Assembly: GCA_902589825.1 (NCBI GenBank)
Contig: CACIUL010000018.1
Location: forward strand, 1-53,070
Direction of reading: 5' to 3'
Length of the DNA stretch: 53,070 bases
DNA from: an uncultured Verrucomicrobiota bacterium
GTDB lineage: Bacteria > Verrucomicrobiota > Verrucomicrobiia > Verrucomicrobiales > DEV007
Position 1 is the first letter of the stretch. Every line of letters starts with the position of its first letter. A program made the position numbers and the translations under genes. Of this stretch, positions 19,094 through 26,774 are shown piece by piece. The notes beneath the pieces are model-generated. The model was not told where the DNA came from and did not search any database. It worked only from the letters and a program-made list of their open reading frames with translations.

Positions 19094-19939
19094 ATGGCAG
19101 GACTCTTCAAAAAAATTCTCCAGCGCTTTTCTCGCGACCATGTTGACTGGGACGATCTTGAGGAAAGCCTCATTCTCGCCGATATCGGGTTGCCAATGAC
19201 CACACTCATTATTGAGCGTATGCGGGACCTTGGAAGATCCCTCAAGCCAGAGGACGCCGTGAACATATGTCGTGAGGAAATACTCAAAATTATTCCTACG
19301 CCACCCCTTGAATTATCTCCGATCCCAGGCACCACAAAGGTGATCCTCATTGTCGGCGTTAACGGCACGGGAAAAACAACATCTGCTGCCAAGCTTGCCT
19401 GCCACCTGAAGGAAGCGAACTATAGTGTAATGCTGGCTGCAGCCGACACTTTCAGGGCCGCGGCAGTCGAACAACTACAGGTATGGGCAGAACGGGTTAA
19501 TGTCCCACTGATAAGCGGAAGCAGTAATGCCGACCCTTCCTCAGTGTGTTTTGAGGCGCAAAGCGCAGCCCTTGATGCAGGATGCGACTTCCTGATCTGT
19601 GATACCGCAGGAAGGATTCACACCAGGCACAACCTGATGGAGGAGCTGAAGAAAATTCGCAGGACACTTGGCAAACGGGATGCTGGAGCCCCTCATGAAA
19701 TCTTCCTGGTAGTGGATGCCACCACGGGATCCAACGCCCTTGCGCAGGCAAGGCAATTTAATGAAGCCGCCGAACTCAGCGGGCTTATTGTCACCAAACT
19801 CGACGGGAGCGGCAAAGGAGGGGTTATTGTATCCATCGCCCATGAGATGGCCATTCCCACGCATTTCATAGGAGTTGGCGAAAAAATGGAGGATCTCAAG
19901 GCCTTTTGCGCTGAGCATTTCGTTCAACACATCCTCTGA
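19094..19939 (+). CDS. ftsY: Signal recognition particle receptor FtsY (NG domain only)
   Basis: GTPase that receives ribosome-SRP complexes at the membrane for co-translational insertion. 281 residues: essentially the NG domain, without the long acidic A domain of E. coli FtsY. The N helices contain DWDDLEESLILADIG. GTPase motifs follow: P-loop GVNGTGKTT (88-96), DTFRAAAVEQL, DTAGR, TKLDGSGKGG and GVGEKMEDLKAF. An amphipathic start MAGLFKKILQRFSRD may supply membrane contact (inference). It lies in the ribBA-ribH-nusB-ftsY run. Confidence 0.97.
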   Translation: MAGLFKKILQRFSRDHVDWDDLEESLILADIGLPMTTLIIERMRDLGRSLKPEDAVNICREEILKIIPTPPLELSPIPGTTKVILIVGVNGTGKTTSAAKLACHLKEANYSVMLAAADTFRAAAVEQLQVWAERVNVPLISGSSNADPSSVCFEAQSAALDAGCDFLICDTAGRIHTRHNLMEELKKIRRTLGKRDAGAPHEIFLVVDATTGSNALAQARQFNEAAELSGLIVTKLDGSGKGGVIVSIAHEMAIPTHFIGVGEKMEDLKAFCAEHFVQHIL

Positions 19940-19982
19940 GTATATACTGGCATTCGACACAAGATTCTGTCATCATCTAGGA

Positions 19983-21134
19983 ATGCCTGATGCAACATCC
20001 AAACCCGCATTTAATCGAAAAAATCCCCTTCTGGCAAAGAGGTTAACTTCCCGTTTACTGACCGAGGGGTGCGATGCCAAGGACACTTGGCACCTGGAAA
20101 TCAGCCTGTGTGGTTCAGCCCTTGACTTTACTCCCGGCGATTCTCTTGCCGTCCTACCCCAGAACGACCCCGCGCTCGTTGATGAAATTATCTCCACGCT
20201 CGGCTTCAGCGGCGAAGAACCCGTTCCCACGCCTGCCAAGGAAGAAGCACTTCTTAGAAAGGCCCTCACCGAAAATTACGTCATCACTACACCTGACAAG
20301 AAGTTGCTGAAGGCCATCACGGAAAAAGCCGGAAGCACCGACTGGCAGGACCTCATGGAATCTGACAGGAAGGCCGAGCTCAGTGACTATCTCTGGGGAC
20401 GGGAGGTGATTGACCTGCTCCATGCGCACCCTGACGTCCAATTTCAGCCAGAAGAATTTGTCGGGCTGCTGAAAAAACTCAACGTGAGACTCTATTCAGT
20501 CGCCTCAAGTCTGGCCAGCAGGCCTGATGAGGTGCACCTCACGGTTGCTGTTGTCGAGTATGAGAGCTTTGGGAGGCAGCGACAGGGTGTCTGTTCGAGC
20601 TGGTTGGCCGAACGCATTGATGTTGATACGCCCATACCCTGTTTTATTACCCCGGGTAAAGGCTTCCGGCTGCCGCAACCTGATGAGGACACACCCATCA
20701 TCATGTGTGGACCCGGCACAGGAATCGCGCCATTCCGTGCATTTATGCAGGAACGCCAGGCCACCGGTGCACTTGGCAACGCCTGGCTCTTCTTCGGCGA
20801 AATCCATGAAAACACTTGCCATTTCTACAAGGAAGAATGGGAGACCTACCTAGACGACGGCACGCTCAACAAGCTCACGACGGCCTGGTCGCGCGACCAG
20901 GAGGAAAAAATATACATCCAGCACAAAATGCTCGAGCATGGAGCCGAGTTCTGGAGCTGGATCGAAAAAGGGGCGATATTCTATGTCTGTGGCGACGCTC
21001 AACGCATGGCTCCAGACGTTGACAAGGCTCTGCACAGCATCATCGAGGAACACGGTTCAAAATCCGGCGAGGAAGCGGCAGCCTACGTCAAAGAGATGCT
21101 TAGCGAAAAACGTTACCGTCGTGACGTGTATTAA
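19983..21134 (+). CDS. CysJ-like FAD/NADPH reductase without flavodoxin domain
   Basis: 383 residues of the CPR/CysJ-type ferredoxin-NADP reductase fold. An FAD-binding block with an alpha-helical connecting insert leads to RLYSVASS (169-176) and GVCSSWL (202-208). The NADPH site is GPGTGIAPFRAFMQER (243-258), followed by AWLFFGE and FYVCGDAQRM, and the C terminus is CysJ-like YRRDVY. The FMN flavodoxin domain of E. coli CysJ is missing, so electrons would need a separate flavodoxin or pass directly to a sulfite reductase. Commonly annotated 'sulfite reductase subunit alpha'; no cysI is in the window, so the partner is unknown. ATG 19983 is chosen because the longer frame overlaps ftsY. Confidence 0.87.
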   Translation: MPDATSKPAFNRKNPLLAKRLTSRLLTEGCDAKDTWHLEISLCGSALDFTPGDSLAVLPQNDPALVDEIISTLGFSGEEPVPTPAKEEALLRKALTENYVITTPDKKLLKAITEKAGSTDWQDLMESDRKAELSDYLWGREVIDLLHAHPDVQFQPEEFVGLLKKLNVRLYSVASSLASRPDEVHLTVAVVEYESFGRQRQGVCSSWLAERIDVDTPIPCFITPGKGFRLPQPDEDTPIIMCGPGTGIAPFRAFMQERQATGALGNAWLFFGEIHENTCHFYKEEWETYLDDGTLNKLTTAWSRDQEEKIYIQHKMLEHGAEFWSWIEKGAIFYVCGDAQRMAPDVDKALHSIIEEHGSKSGEEAAAYVKEMLSEKRYRRDVY

Positions 21135-21392
21135 AAAGAGATCCACAGGAAACCTGACCGGTCAAACCGGTCCGGGACACGTCAATCAGGACCACTCTCT
21201 GCAAGAGGCAAAAACAAACAGGCCAAGCTGCTGCTTGAAACTTTGGAGACCTGGCAGCTCAACCACATCAAAAATTTCATTCCATCCGAGAAAAACCTTG
21301 CTCCGTTAAGGCAAGATTCATCTTTAACTGTTAGCCTAGTGAAAAGAAAACGATCACGTTCCCCCAAAACAAAAACACCCCCCACCCCCACC

Positions 21393-21980
21393 GTGAAACA
21401 GAAAATTGCAATCTTCGGAGGCAGTTTTGACCCTATCCATTGTGGTCACATTGAAATTGCCAAACAGGCACGTAACACCGCCAAGCTGGACAAAGTTATT
21501 TTCCTTCCCTGCCGGCGCTCTCCCCATAAGCACCAAAGCCCTGTAGCCAATGCCAAGCACAGGCTTGAAATGATTAAACTGGCCACTAAAACAATGGGAT
21601 GGGCAGAAGTATCCACATGGGAAATCAACCGTGTCCCCCCCTCTTATTCATGGATGGCTGCTGAGCACTTTCACGACACATTCCCACAAGCCGAACTGTT
21701 CTGGATATTGGGAAATGACCAATGGGAAAAACTCCACACCTGGTACAAGCCATCGCGACTGGCGGAGCTATTAACCTTCATTGTTTTCCCCCGTGGAAAA
21801 AAGCCGACCAAAAAAAACGGGTTCAGCAGCATTTTTATCAACACCACCCACCCTGCTTCAAGCACTGAGGCAAGGACCCGACTCGAAAGGCATGAGTCAA
21901 CAGACAAGCTTCTCACCAGAAGGGTCTCCTCATACATTGAGGAGCAGAAAATCTACCCGCCTGAGGCATTAGCCCACTAG
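21393..21980 (+). CDS. nadD: Nicotinate-nucleotide adenylyltransferase
   Basis: Adenylates nicotinate mononucleotide in NAD biosynthesis. From the GTG at 21393 it has 195 residues, normal for NadD. Motifs: KIAIFGGSFDPIHCGHIEIA with the HxGH-type nucleotidyl-transfer site, CRRSPHK, FWILGNDQWEKLHTWY and the C-terminal SSTEARTRL (family ISSTxIR). The frame stays open upstream to about 21135 but has only weak start codons (TTG 21243), and the added 50 residues are Lys/Arg/Pro-rich and not family-like. The 258-bp gap before it holds no recognised gene. It converges on pgl with a 12-nt overlap. Confidence 0.94.
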   Translation: MKQKIAIFGGSFDPIHCGHIEIAKQARNTAKLDKVIFLPCRRSPHKHQSPVANAKHRLEMIKLATKTMGWAEVSTWEINRVPPSYSWMAAEHFHDTFPQAELFWILGNDQWEKLHTWYKPSRLAELLTFIVFPRGKKPTKKNGFSSIFINTTHPASSTEARTRLERHESTDKLLTRRVSSYIEEQKIYPPEALAH

Positions 21981-22634
21981 CCAGATCAGGCTTCCCTCAG
22001 CGGGCTTTACCATTGCCGCCGGGTAACTATGCCCACCACCGCGGGCAATCCCCTCAACCAGTTTGCGCTTCTCCTCGCCCTTAACAAGAAAGAGAATTCT
22101 CCTGGCGGAATTTATCAGGGGAAAGGTGAAAGTCAGCCGCCACGCCCCCAGTTCCGCCACCTCATTGGCCACAACCCATCGCTCACTTTCCCCAAGGGCA
22201 CTCGTGGCCGGAAACAGGGATGCCGTATGGCCATCCTCCCCCATGCCAAGCAATATCATGTCATGAATGAAAACCTCATCACCTGCACGTTCCCTTAACT
22301 GTTGCTCATAAAGGGTTGCTGCTTCCTGTGCGGGCATTTCTCCCTTGAGCCGGAGAATATTCTCTTTTGGAATGGGCACCCGGTCAAGCAGGGCTCGAGA
22401 GACCATTCGGTAATTACTCTCCTCATGGTCAGGAGGCACGCAACGTTCATCGCCGAATGTAATGATGAAATTGCGCCAGTCCAGATCCTCGAGGGCAAGT
22501 GCCTCATAGATTGCTGCTGGTGTTTTCCCTCCACAGAGCGACAGGCGGAAGGGTCCTCCACCTGCTGCATGAGCAGCTTCAGTGATTCTCTTAACTGCTT
22601 CCCGGACAAAATCCGGTGAATGAACAACGTGCAT
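21969..22634 (-). CDS. pgl: 6-phosphogluconolactonase
   Basis: Hydrolyses 6-phosphogluconolactone in the oxidative pentose phosphate pathway. 221 residues of the DevB/NagB-like type. Motifs: FRLSLCGGKTPAAIYEAL, ITFGDERCVPPDHEESNYRM, and DMILLGMGEDGHTASLFP with the catalytic-region His. The ending SYPAAMVKPAEGSLIWLVG is typical. It follows fabG on the same strand after 27 nt; its 3' end overlaps nadD by 12 nt in the opposite sense. Confidence 0.95.
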   Translation of the reverse strand: MHVVHSPDFVREAVKRITEAAHAAGGGPFRLSLCGGKTPAAIYEALALEDLDWRNFIITFGDERCVPPDHEESNYRMVSRALLDRVPIPKENILRLKGEMPAQEAATLYEQQLRERAGDEVFIHDMILLGMGEDGHTASLFPATSALGESERWVVANEVAELGAWRLTFTFPLINSARRILFLVKGEEKRKLVEGIARGGGHSYPAAMVKPAEGSLIWLVG

Positions 22635-22661
22635 GGCAGCAATGAATTACCGGAAAGTCAT

Positions 22662-23411
22662 TTACATCACCATTCCGCCGTCAACAGATAAAACCTGACC
22701 GGTTATATAGCGTCCACCGTCACCCGCAAGGTAAGATGCAGCAGCAGCCACGTCTTCCACTTCACCAAAGCTTCCCAGAGGGACTTTCTCCCTGATCTCC
22801 TCGCGCAACTCCTCTGAAAGAGAATCCGTCATGTCCGTAACGATAAACCCCGGCGCAATGGCATTCACGGTAACCCCCCTGCCGGCAAACTCCCGCGCAA
22901 GGGACTTGGTCAACCCGATCACTCCAGCCTTGCTGGCAGCATAATTGGCCTGACCTGCATTGCCCATCAATCCAATGACGGAGGCAACATTAATAATTCT
23001 CGCTCCGGGTTGCTTCAGCAGTGAGCGCTGGAAAGCCTTTACTGAATTGAAAGCACCCTTGAGGTTGGTATCGATAACCTGGTCCCATTGCTCCTCTTTC
23101 ATCCGCAGCATCAGGTTGTCCCGGGTGATCCCGGCATTGTTGATCAAGATATCCACTTTGCCGAAATCACTGACCACGGCCTTACCCACCTCTGCCATTG
23201 CGGAAAAATCGGATACATCAACGGCATAATCCTTGGCACACACTCCGTGCAACCCATTAAGCTCATCAGCACTGCGCCGCGCGTTCTCAGCAGTACGGCT
23301 AATCACGGCAACTTTCGCACCGCCGGCCGCCAGCCGTTCGGCGATCGCGTTCCCGATACCACGGCCCGCACCTGTAACTACGGCCACTTTATCAGCAAAT
23401 TCAGAAGACAT
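22662..23411 (-). CDS. fabG: 3-oxoacyl-[ACP] reductase
   Basis: NADPH-dependent SDR that reduces 3-oxoacyl-ACP in fatty acid synthesis. 249 residues from ATG 23411. Motifs: TGAGRGIG (13-20), NNAGITRDNLMLRM, INVASVIGLMGNAGQANYAASKAGVIG with the Ser-Tyr-Lys triad, and the C-terminal RYITGQVLSVDGGMVM. The ITRDNLMLRM and QANYAASKAG strings are those of genuine FabG rather than generic SDRs. The frame opens upstream at 23447, but the family start is at MSSEFADKVAVVTG. Confidence 0.93.
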   Translation of the reverse strand: MSSEFADKVAVVTGAGRGIGNAIAERLAAGGAKVAVISRTAENARRSADELNGLHGVCAKDYAVDVSDFSAMAEVGKAVVSDFGKVDILINNAGITRDNLMLRMKEEQWDQVIDTNLKGAFNSVKAFQRSLLKQPGARIINVASVIGLMGNAGQANYAASKAGVIGLTKSLAREFAGRGVTVNAIAPGFIVTDMTDSLSEELREEIREKVPLGSFGEVEDVAAAASYLAGDGGRYITGQVLSVDGGMVM

Positions 23412-23527
23412 GCATGCGATTATCCAATCACCCACCTCATCAGGCAACTGCGAAATGACATGCCGATAAAAAAATACTCAGTTCGCTTCAAAAGGGAGCC
23501 CTTGCCCTCATCTAAAGCCAAATAATG

Positions 23528-23557
23528 TTGGCATCATTCGATACAACGCTTTAAAAG
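23528..23557 (+). promoter_or_regulatory. Candidate promoter of the cytochrome/propeller gene
   Basis: TTGGCA (23528-23533), 18-nt spacer and TAAAAG (23552-23557), 10 nt before the ATG at 23568, so the leader would be very short. The -10 lies in the palindrome GCTTTAAAAGC. Confidence 0.35.
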
Positions 23558-23567
23558 CTTAAGAGCA

Positions 23568-26243
23568 ATGAAGAAACAATTTATTCCGTTTTGTTTGGTC
23601 GCCACCTGTTTGCCGACAAGTGCACAGGAACAATTCAATGCTGTCGATGAGGGCAAGGCCGTCTTTGCCACCATGGGCTGCATCGAATGCCACGTCGTCT
23701 CAAAGAGCGACAATTCCCTCAAGACCGGGCCAAGTCTATACGGACTCTTTACCAATACCCCCCGTAAGCGCGAAGTAGGATTCACCGGCAAGACCGAGCG
23801 GCAAACAGTGACCGCCGACAAGGAATACTTTATCAACTCAGTGCGGAAATCCTGGGACGTTCTGGCTGTCGCCGAAAAAGGACCAACCAAGGGAAATGCG
23901 TATCTGCCCGTCATGCCCATGTATACCAGCGAGATCATCTCCGACCAGGATCTTGAGTCAATGTGGCACTACCTGCGCACCCTCGCTGACCCTGGCGCGG
24001 CTGGCCCTGCCAAGGTCATGCTTAAGCGAGAGAAAGGAGCACAAGTAAAAAACCTCCTGGAAATCCCCAACGAGGTCATTGTGACCAACCGCACCCGTGT
24101 CTTTCGGGCACCGCTTCGTGGCTCCAGCGCAAGGGCCCTGCACGTGGGGCTTCCAAATGGCATGAATTATACCTTTGACCCGAGGCTGCTATCCGCACGA
24201 AACATCTGGGCAGGCGGCTTCATTAACCTCTCCGAGGAGCGCAAGGGGCGTGGCAGACCGGGGTCACCACGAGGCAAAGGTGCCCGTGTCTATGTAGAGG
24301 GAGGAGCGATACTGCAACCATTGCAGGCATCAGGAGAACCCGTGGACTTCGAGTTCAAGGAGCCGGATGTCCTGGACCATGCCGCCATTGAAAAATGGCT
24401 GTGGGAAAAACGTGACTTCCCGCAACTTCAAGCGTCCATGGATGCCGAGTTCCTTGGGCATTCACTGGACTCCGCCAGCAGCAACCCCCTTTTCCATTTT
24501 CGCGTAGGCAGCAATACCTTGACGCAGGCCATACAGGTTACTGATGACGGCCGGGTCGAAATTTCAATCCGTGGCAAAATTTCACAACCGCAGAAGTTCA
24601 AGATCAATGACAAGAACCTCTCGGAGTTACAGGTAAAGGGGGGCAACCTGAAGGAATCCATATGGACACTGCCCCCGAACGAGGCCGGCATTTACACCTT
24701 CAGTGCGCAATTGGCGGGAGGACTGGTGGCCCGCCAACGAGTTGAACGGGAGGAAAACTGGTCTCCACAGGACCTCTCCAGGAACCCGGGAAAAGCAGGC
24801 CGGCAACCGCTTCAGCTTCCGGCCGGCTACACAATGGAAAGCTGGCAATCTCCCACCGACCTCTATGGCCGCAACCAATTGTTTGAACCCACGGGCCTGG
24901 GAGTTGCCAAGGATGGTACCATTGTGGTGGCAACCCGGACGGCCGGCGTCTGGAGAATACGCAATAACAAATGGTCCCTTTTTGCGGAGGGAACCTATGA
25001 GTGCCTCGGAGTCTGGATTGAAGATGACAAGGCTGAGCGGATAGTCGTCATGCAAAAACCCGAACTCACGCGCATGATTGACTCTGATGGTGATGGCAGG
25101 GCCGACCGGTTTGAAACAGTCTGTGATGACTTCGGTTTCCACGGCAACTACCATGAATATGCTCATGGACCAGTACGCGATGCCGAGGGCAACTACTACT
25201 TCACCCTTAACCTCTCCCACGGCGGCAGTCCGCGCGTTTCCTGGCGGGCCGGAGGCCCTTTCATGGGATCAATGGGCGGCTACCGGGGATGGGCCTGTCG
25301 CGTAACCCCGGAAGGTAAATTCGAGCCCTACGCCAACGGCCTGCGCAGCCCGGCGGGCCTCGGCATCGATCCCAAGGGAAGACTTTGGTATGCGGAAAAC
25401 CAGGGGGAATACGTTGGATCTTCCAAGGTCGTCCCCCTTGAGCAGGGGAAATTCTATGGACATCTCTCGGGCCTTGTCAGCCTCCCCGGCAACATGACCC
25501 CGGACTCGCAGGAGTTAAAGTTCGACAACTGGAAGGACAAGATTCGAAAAGGTGCAGTATGGTTACCGCATGGCAAACTGGCTAATTCTCCCGGACATCC
25601 CACATGGGATGTGACAGGAGGAAAATTTGGTGCCTACCAAGAACAGATGTTTATTGGAGACCAAACTCTTTCCACCCTGCTGAGGGTGGTCACCGAAAAA
25701 GTCAATGGAATCGACCAGGGATGCGTAATCCCTTTTGCCCGCGGACTTTCTTCAGGCGTCATGCGCCCGGTCTTTCTTCCTGATGGCAGCATGCTGATCG
25801 GTCAGACTGGACGCGGTTGGGGAGCACGAGGCGGAAACCAGGCAGGCCTGCAAAGAATCATCTGGGATGGAAAAACAATAGCCGCTGACATCAAGAGTGT
25901 TACTGGGAGCACCGGGGGGTTCAAGTTCCACCTGACTCAACCCATTGAGAAAGCCATTTCCCCTGAGCAACTGGCAGGACGCTTTAAGGTCCAGTCATGG
26001 TTTTACACCAACACCGGGCGCTACGGTTCACCGGAACATGACCGCAGGGATGAGGCAATCCTCTCAAGCGTGATATCAAAGGATCGCCTGAGCATCGAAT
26101 TGAACATCAAGGATTTTGGCAAAGGTGAAAAGTGGACTGACAGGATTTACCGAATGCAGATTGGTGACACAAATGGCCTTTTTGGCAATGCTCCTTCATG
26201 GAATAGACTGGACGCTTATTTCACACTGCGCTCACTGCCCTGA
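23568..26243 (+). CDS. Exported cytochrome c / PVC beta-propeller protein
   Basis: 891 residues. A signal peptide (MKKQFIPFCLVATCLPTSAQ) precedes a mono-haem cytochrome c domain with CIECH at 38-42 and a candidate Met ligand in VMPMY. A middle region (about 160-400, VFRAPLRGSSARALHVGLPNG onward) resembles the DUF6797-type domain of PVC secreted proteins. The rest is a propeller like that in PVC 'membrane-bound dehydrogenase' proteins: EPTGLGVAKDGTIVVATRTAGVWR, IDSDGDGRADRFETV, GYRGWACRVTPEG, RSPAGLGIDPKGRLWYAENQG and SSGVMRPVFLPDGSMLIG. Such architectures are assumed to be periplasmic redox enzymes acting on sugars or plant-type polymers, with substrates unknown. It is flanked by divergent fabG and convergent 26266-26688. 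Confidence 0.85.
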   Translation: MKKQFIPFCLVATCLPTSAQEQFNAVDEGKAVFATMGCIECHVVSKSDNSLKTGPSLYGLFTNTPRKREVGFTGKTERQTVTADKEYFINSVRKSWDVLAVAEKGPTKGNAYLPVMPMYTSEIISDQDLESMWHYLRTLADPGAAGPAKVMLKREKGAQVKNLLEIPNEVIVTNRTRVFRAPLRGSSARALHVGLPNGMNYTFDPRLLSARNIWAGGFINLSEERKGRGRPGSPRGKGARVYVEGGAILQPLQASGEPVDFEFKEPDVLDHAAIEKWLWEKRDFPQLQASMDAEFLGHSLDSASSNPLFHFRVGSNTLTQAIQVTDDGRVEISIRGKISQPQKFKINDKNLSELQVKGGNLKESIWTLPPNEAGIYTFSAQLAGGLVARQRVEREENWSPQDLSRNPGKAGRQPLQLPAGYTMESWQSPTDLYGRNQLFEPTGLGVAKDGTIVVATRTAGVWRIRNNKWSLFAEGTYECLGVWIEDDKAERIVVMQKPELTRMIDSDGDGRADRFETVCDDFGFHGNYHEYAHGPVRDAEGNYYFTLNLSHGGSPRVSWRAGGPFMGSMGGYRGWACRVTPEGKFEPYANGLRSPAGLGIDPKGRLWYAENQGEYVGSSKVVPLEQGKFYGHLSGLVSLPGNMTPDSQELKFDNWKDKIRKGAVWLPHGKLANSPGHPTWDVTGGKFGAYQEQMFIGDQTLSTLLRVVTEKVNGIDQGCVIPFARGLSSGVMRPVFLPDGSMLIGQTGRGWGARGGNQAGLQRIIWDGKTIAADIKSVTGSTGGFKFHLTQPIEKAISPEQLAGRFKVQSWFYTNTGRYGSPEHDRRDEAILSSVISKDRLSIELNIKDFGKGEKWTDRIYRMQIGDTNGLFGNAPSWNRLDAYFTLRSLP

Positions 26244-26265
26244 ACACAACACGACCGCAAGATTA

Positions 26266-26688
26266 TTATCGCTTGCTGTAAACAACCGGCTTCTTGTACA
26301 CCGTTCTTTGCCCACCTCCAAACCCGGTAACAGCGTAGGCAGAAAGGGAGCCGTTGGCGTTGATTCGAAAATGACACCTTAAGCGAATCCCCGGAAGATA
26401 GACATCCACCTCACCCTTGGAAACAGGCTCTCCGGGAGAAGAAACCACTTTACCCTTTTGGTTACGAACCTTCCATTGCCCTGAGGTTCCAAGGAAGTTG
26501 CATCTGCCACTTGCTGACAAGGTCAGCTTTTTGGACTTGCCGCCAACCTTCGCGACATAGGCTCCTTCAAGATTGATCTTCTTCAGTGTAGCGGAACTGG
26601 AACCTGCCCGAACGTCTTTGGAGGAAGCTGTCGGCACCATTGCAAGCACCGGAAGCAGAACAGGAATTAAATAGAGGGACAGTTTCAT
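26266..26688 (-). CDS. Small secreted protein of unknown function
   Basis: 140 residues with a clear signal peptide (MKLSLYLIPVLLPVLAMVPTASS). The mature part is basic and beta-rich: NLEGAYVAKVGGKSKKLTLSASGRCNFLGTSG, then GEVDVYLPGIRLRCHFRINANGSLSAYAV. The alternation suggests a lipocalin-like or small beta-barrel fold. Two Cys (in RCNF and RCHF) could form a disulphide. I recognise no family. It lies 86 nt downstream of the TPR lipoprotein on the same strand. Confidence 0.72.
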   Translation of the reverse strand: MKLSLYLIPVLLPVLAMVPTASSKDVRAGSSSATLKKINLEGAYVAKVGGKSKKLTLSASGRCNFLGTSGQWKVRNQKGKVVSSPGEPVSKGEVDVYLPGIRLRCHFRINANGSLSAYAVTGFGGGQRTVYKKPVVYSKR

Positions 26689-26774
26689 AATCGTAAAATA
26701 CCCCCTTTTCCAATTATCCCACCTGCTGCAAATTAATCAACCGCTTAAAAGCGAACCAATTACCGGATGAATCG

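Noticed and set aside
21135-21392. N-terminal extension of nadD or a separate small gene
   Set aside because: Only weak start codons; the sequence is Lys/Arg/Pro-rich and unlike NadD, and other frames are equally open.
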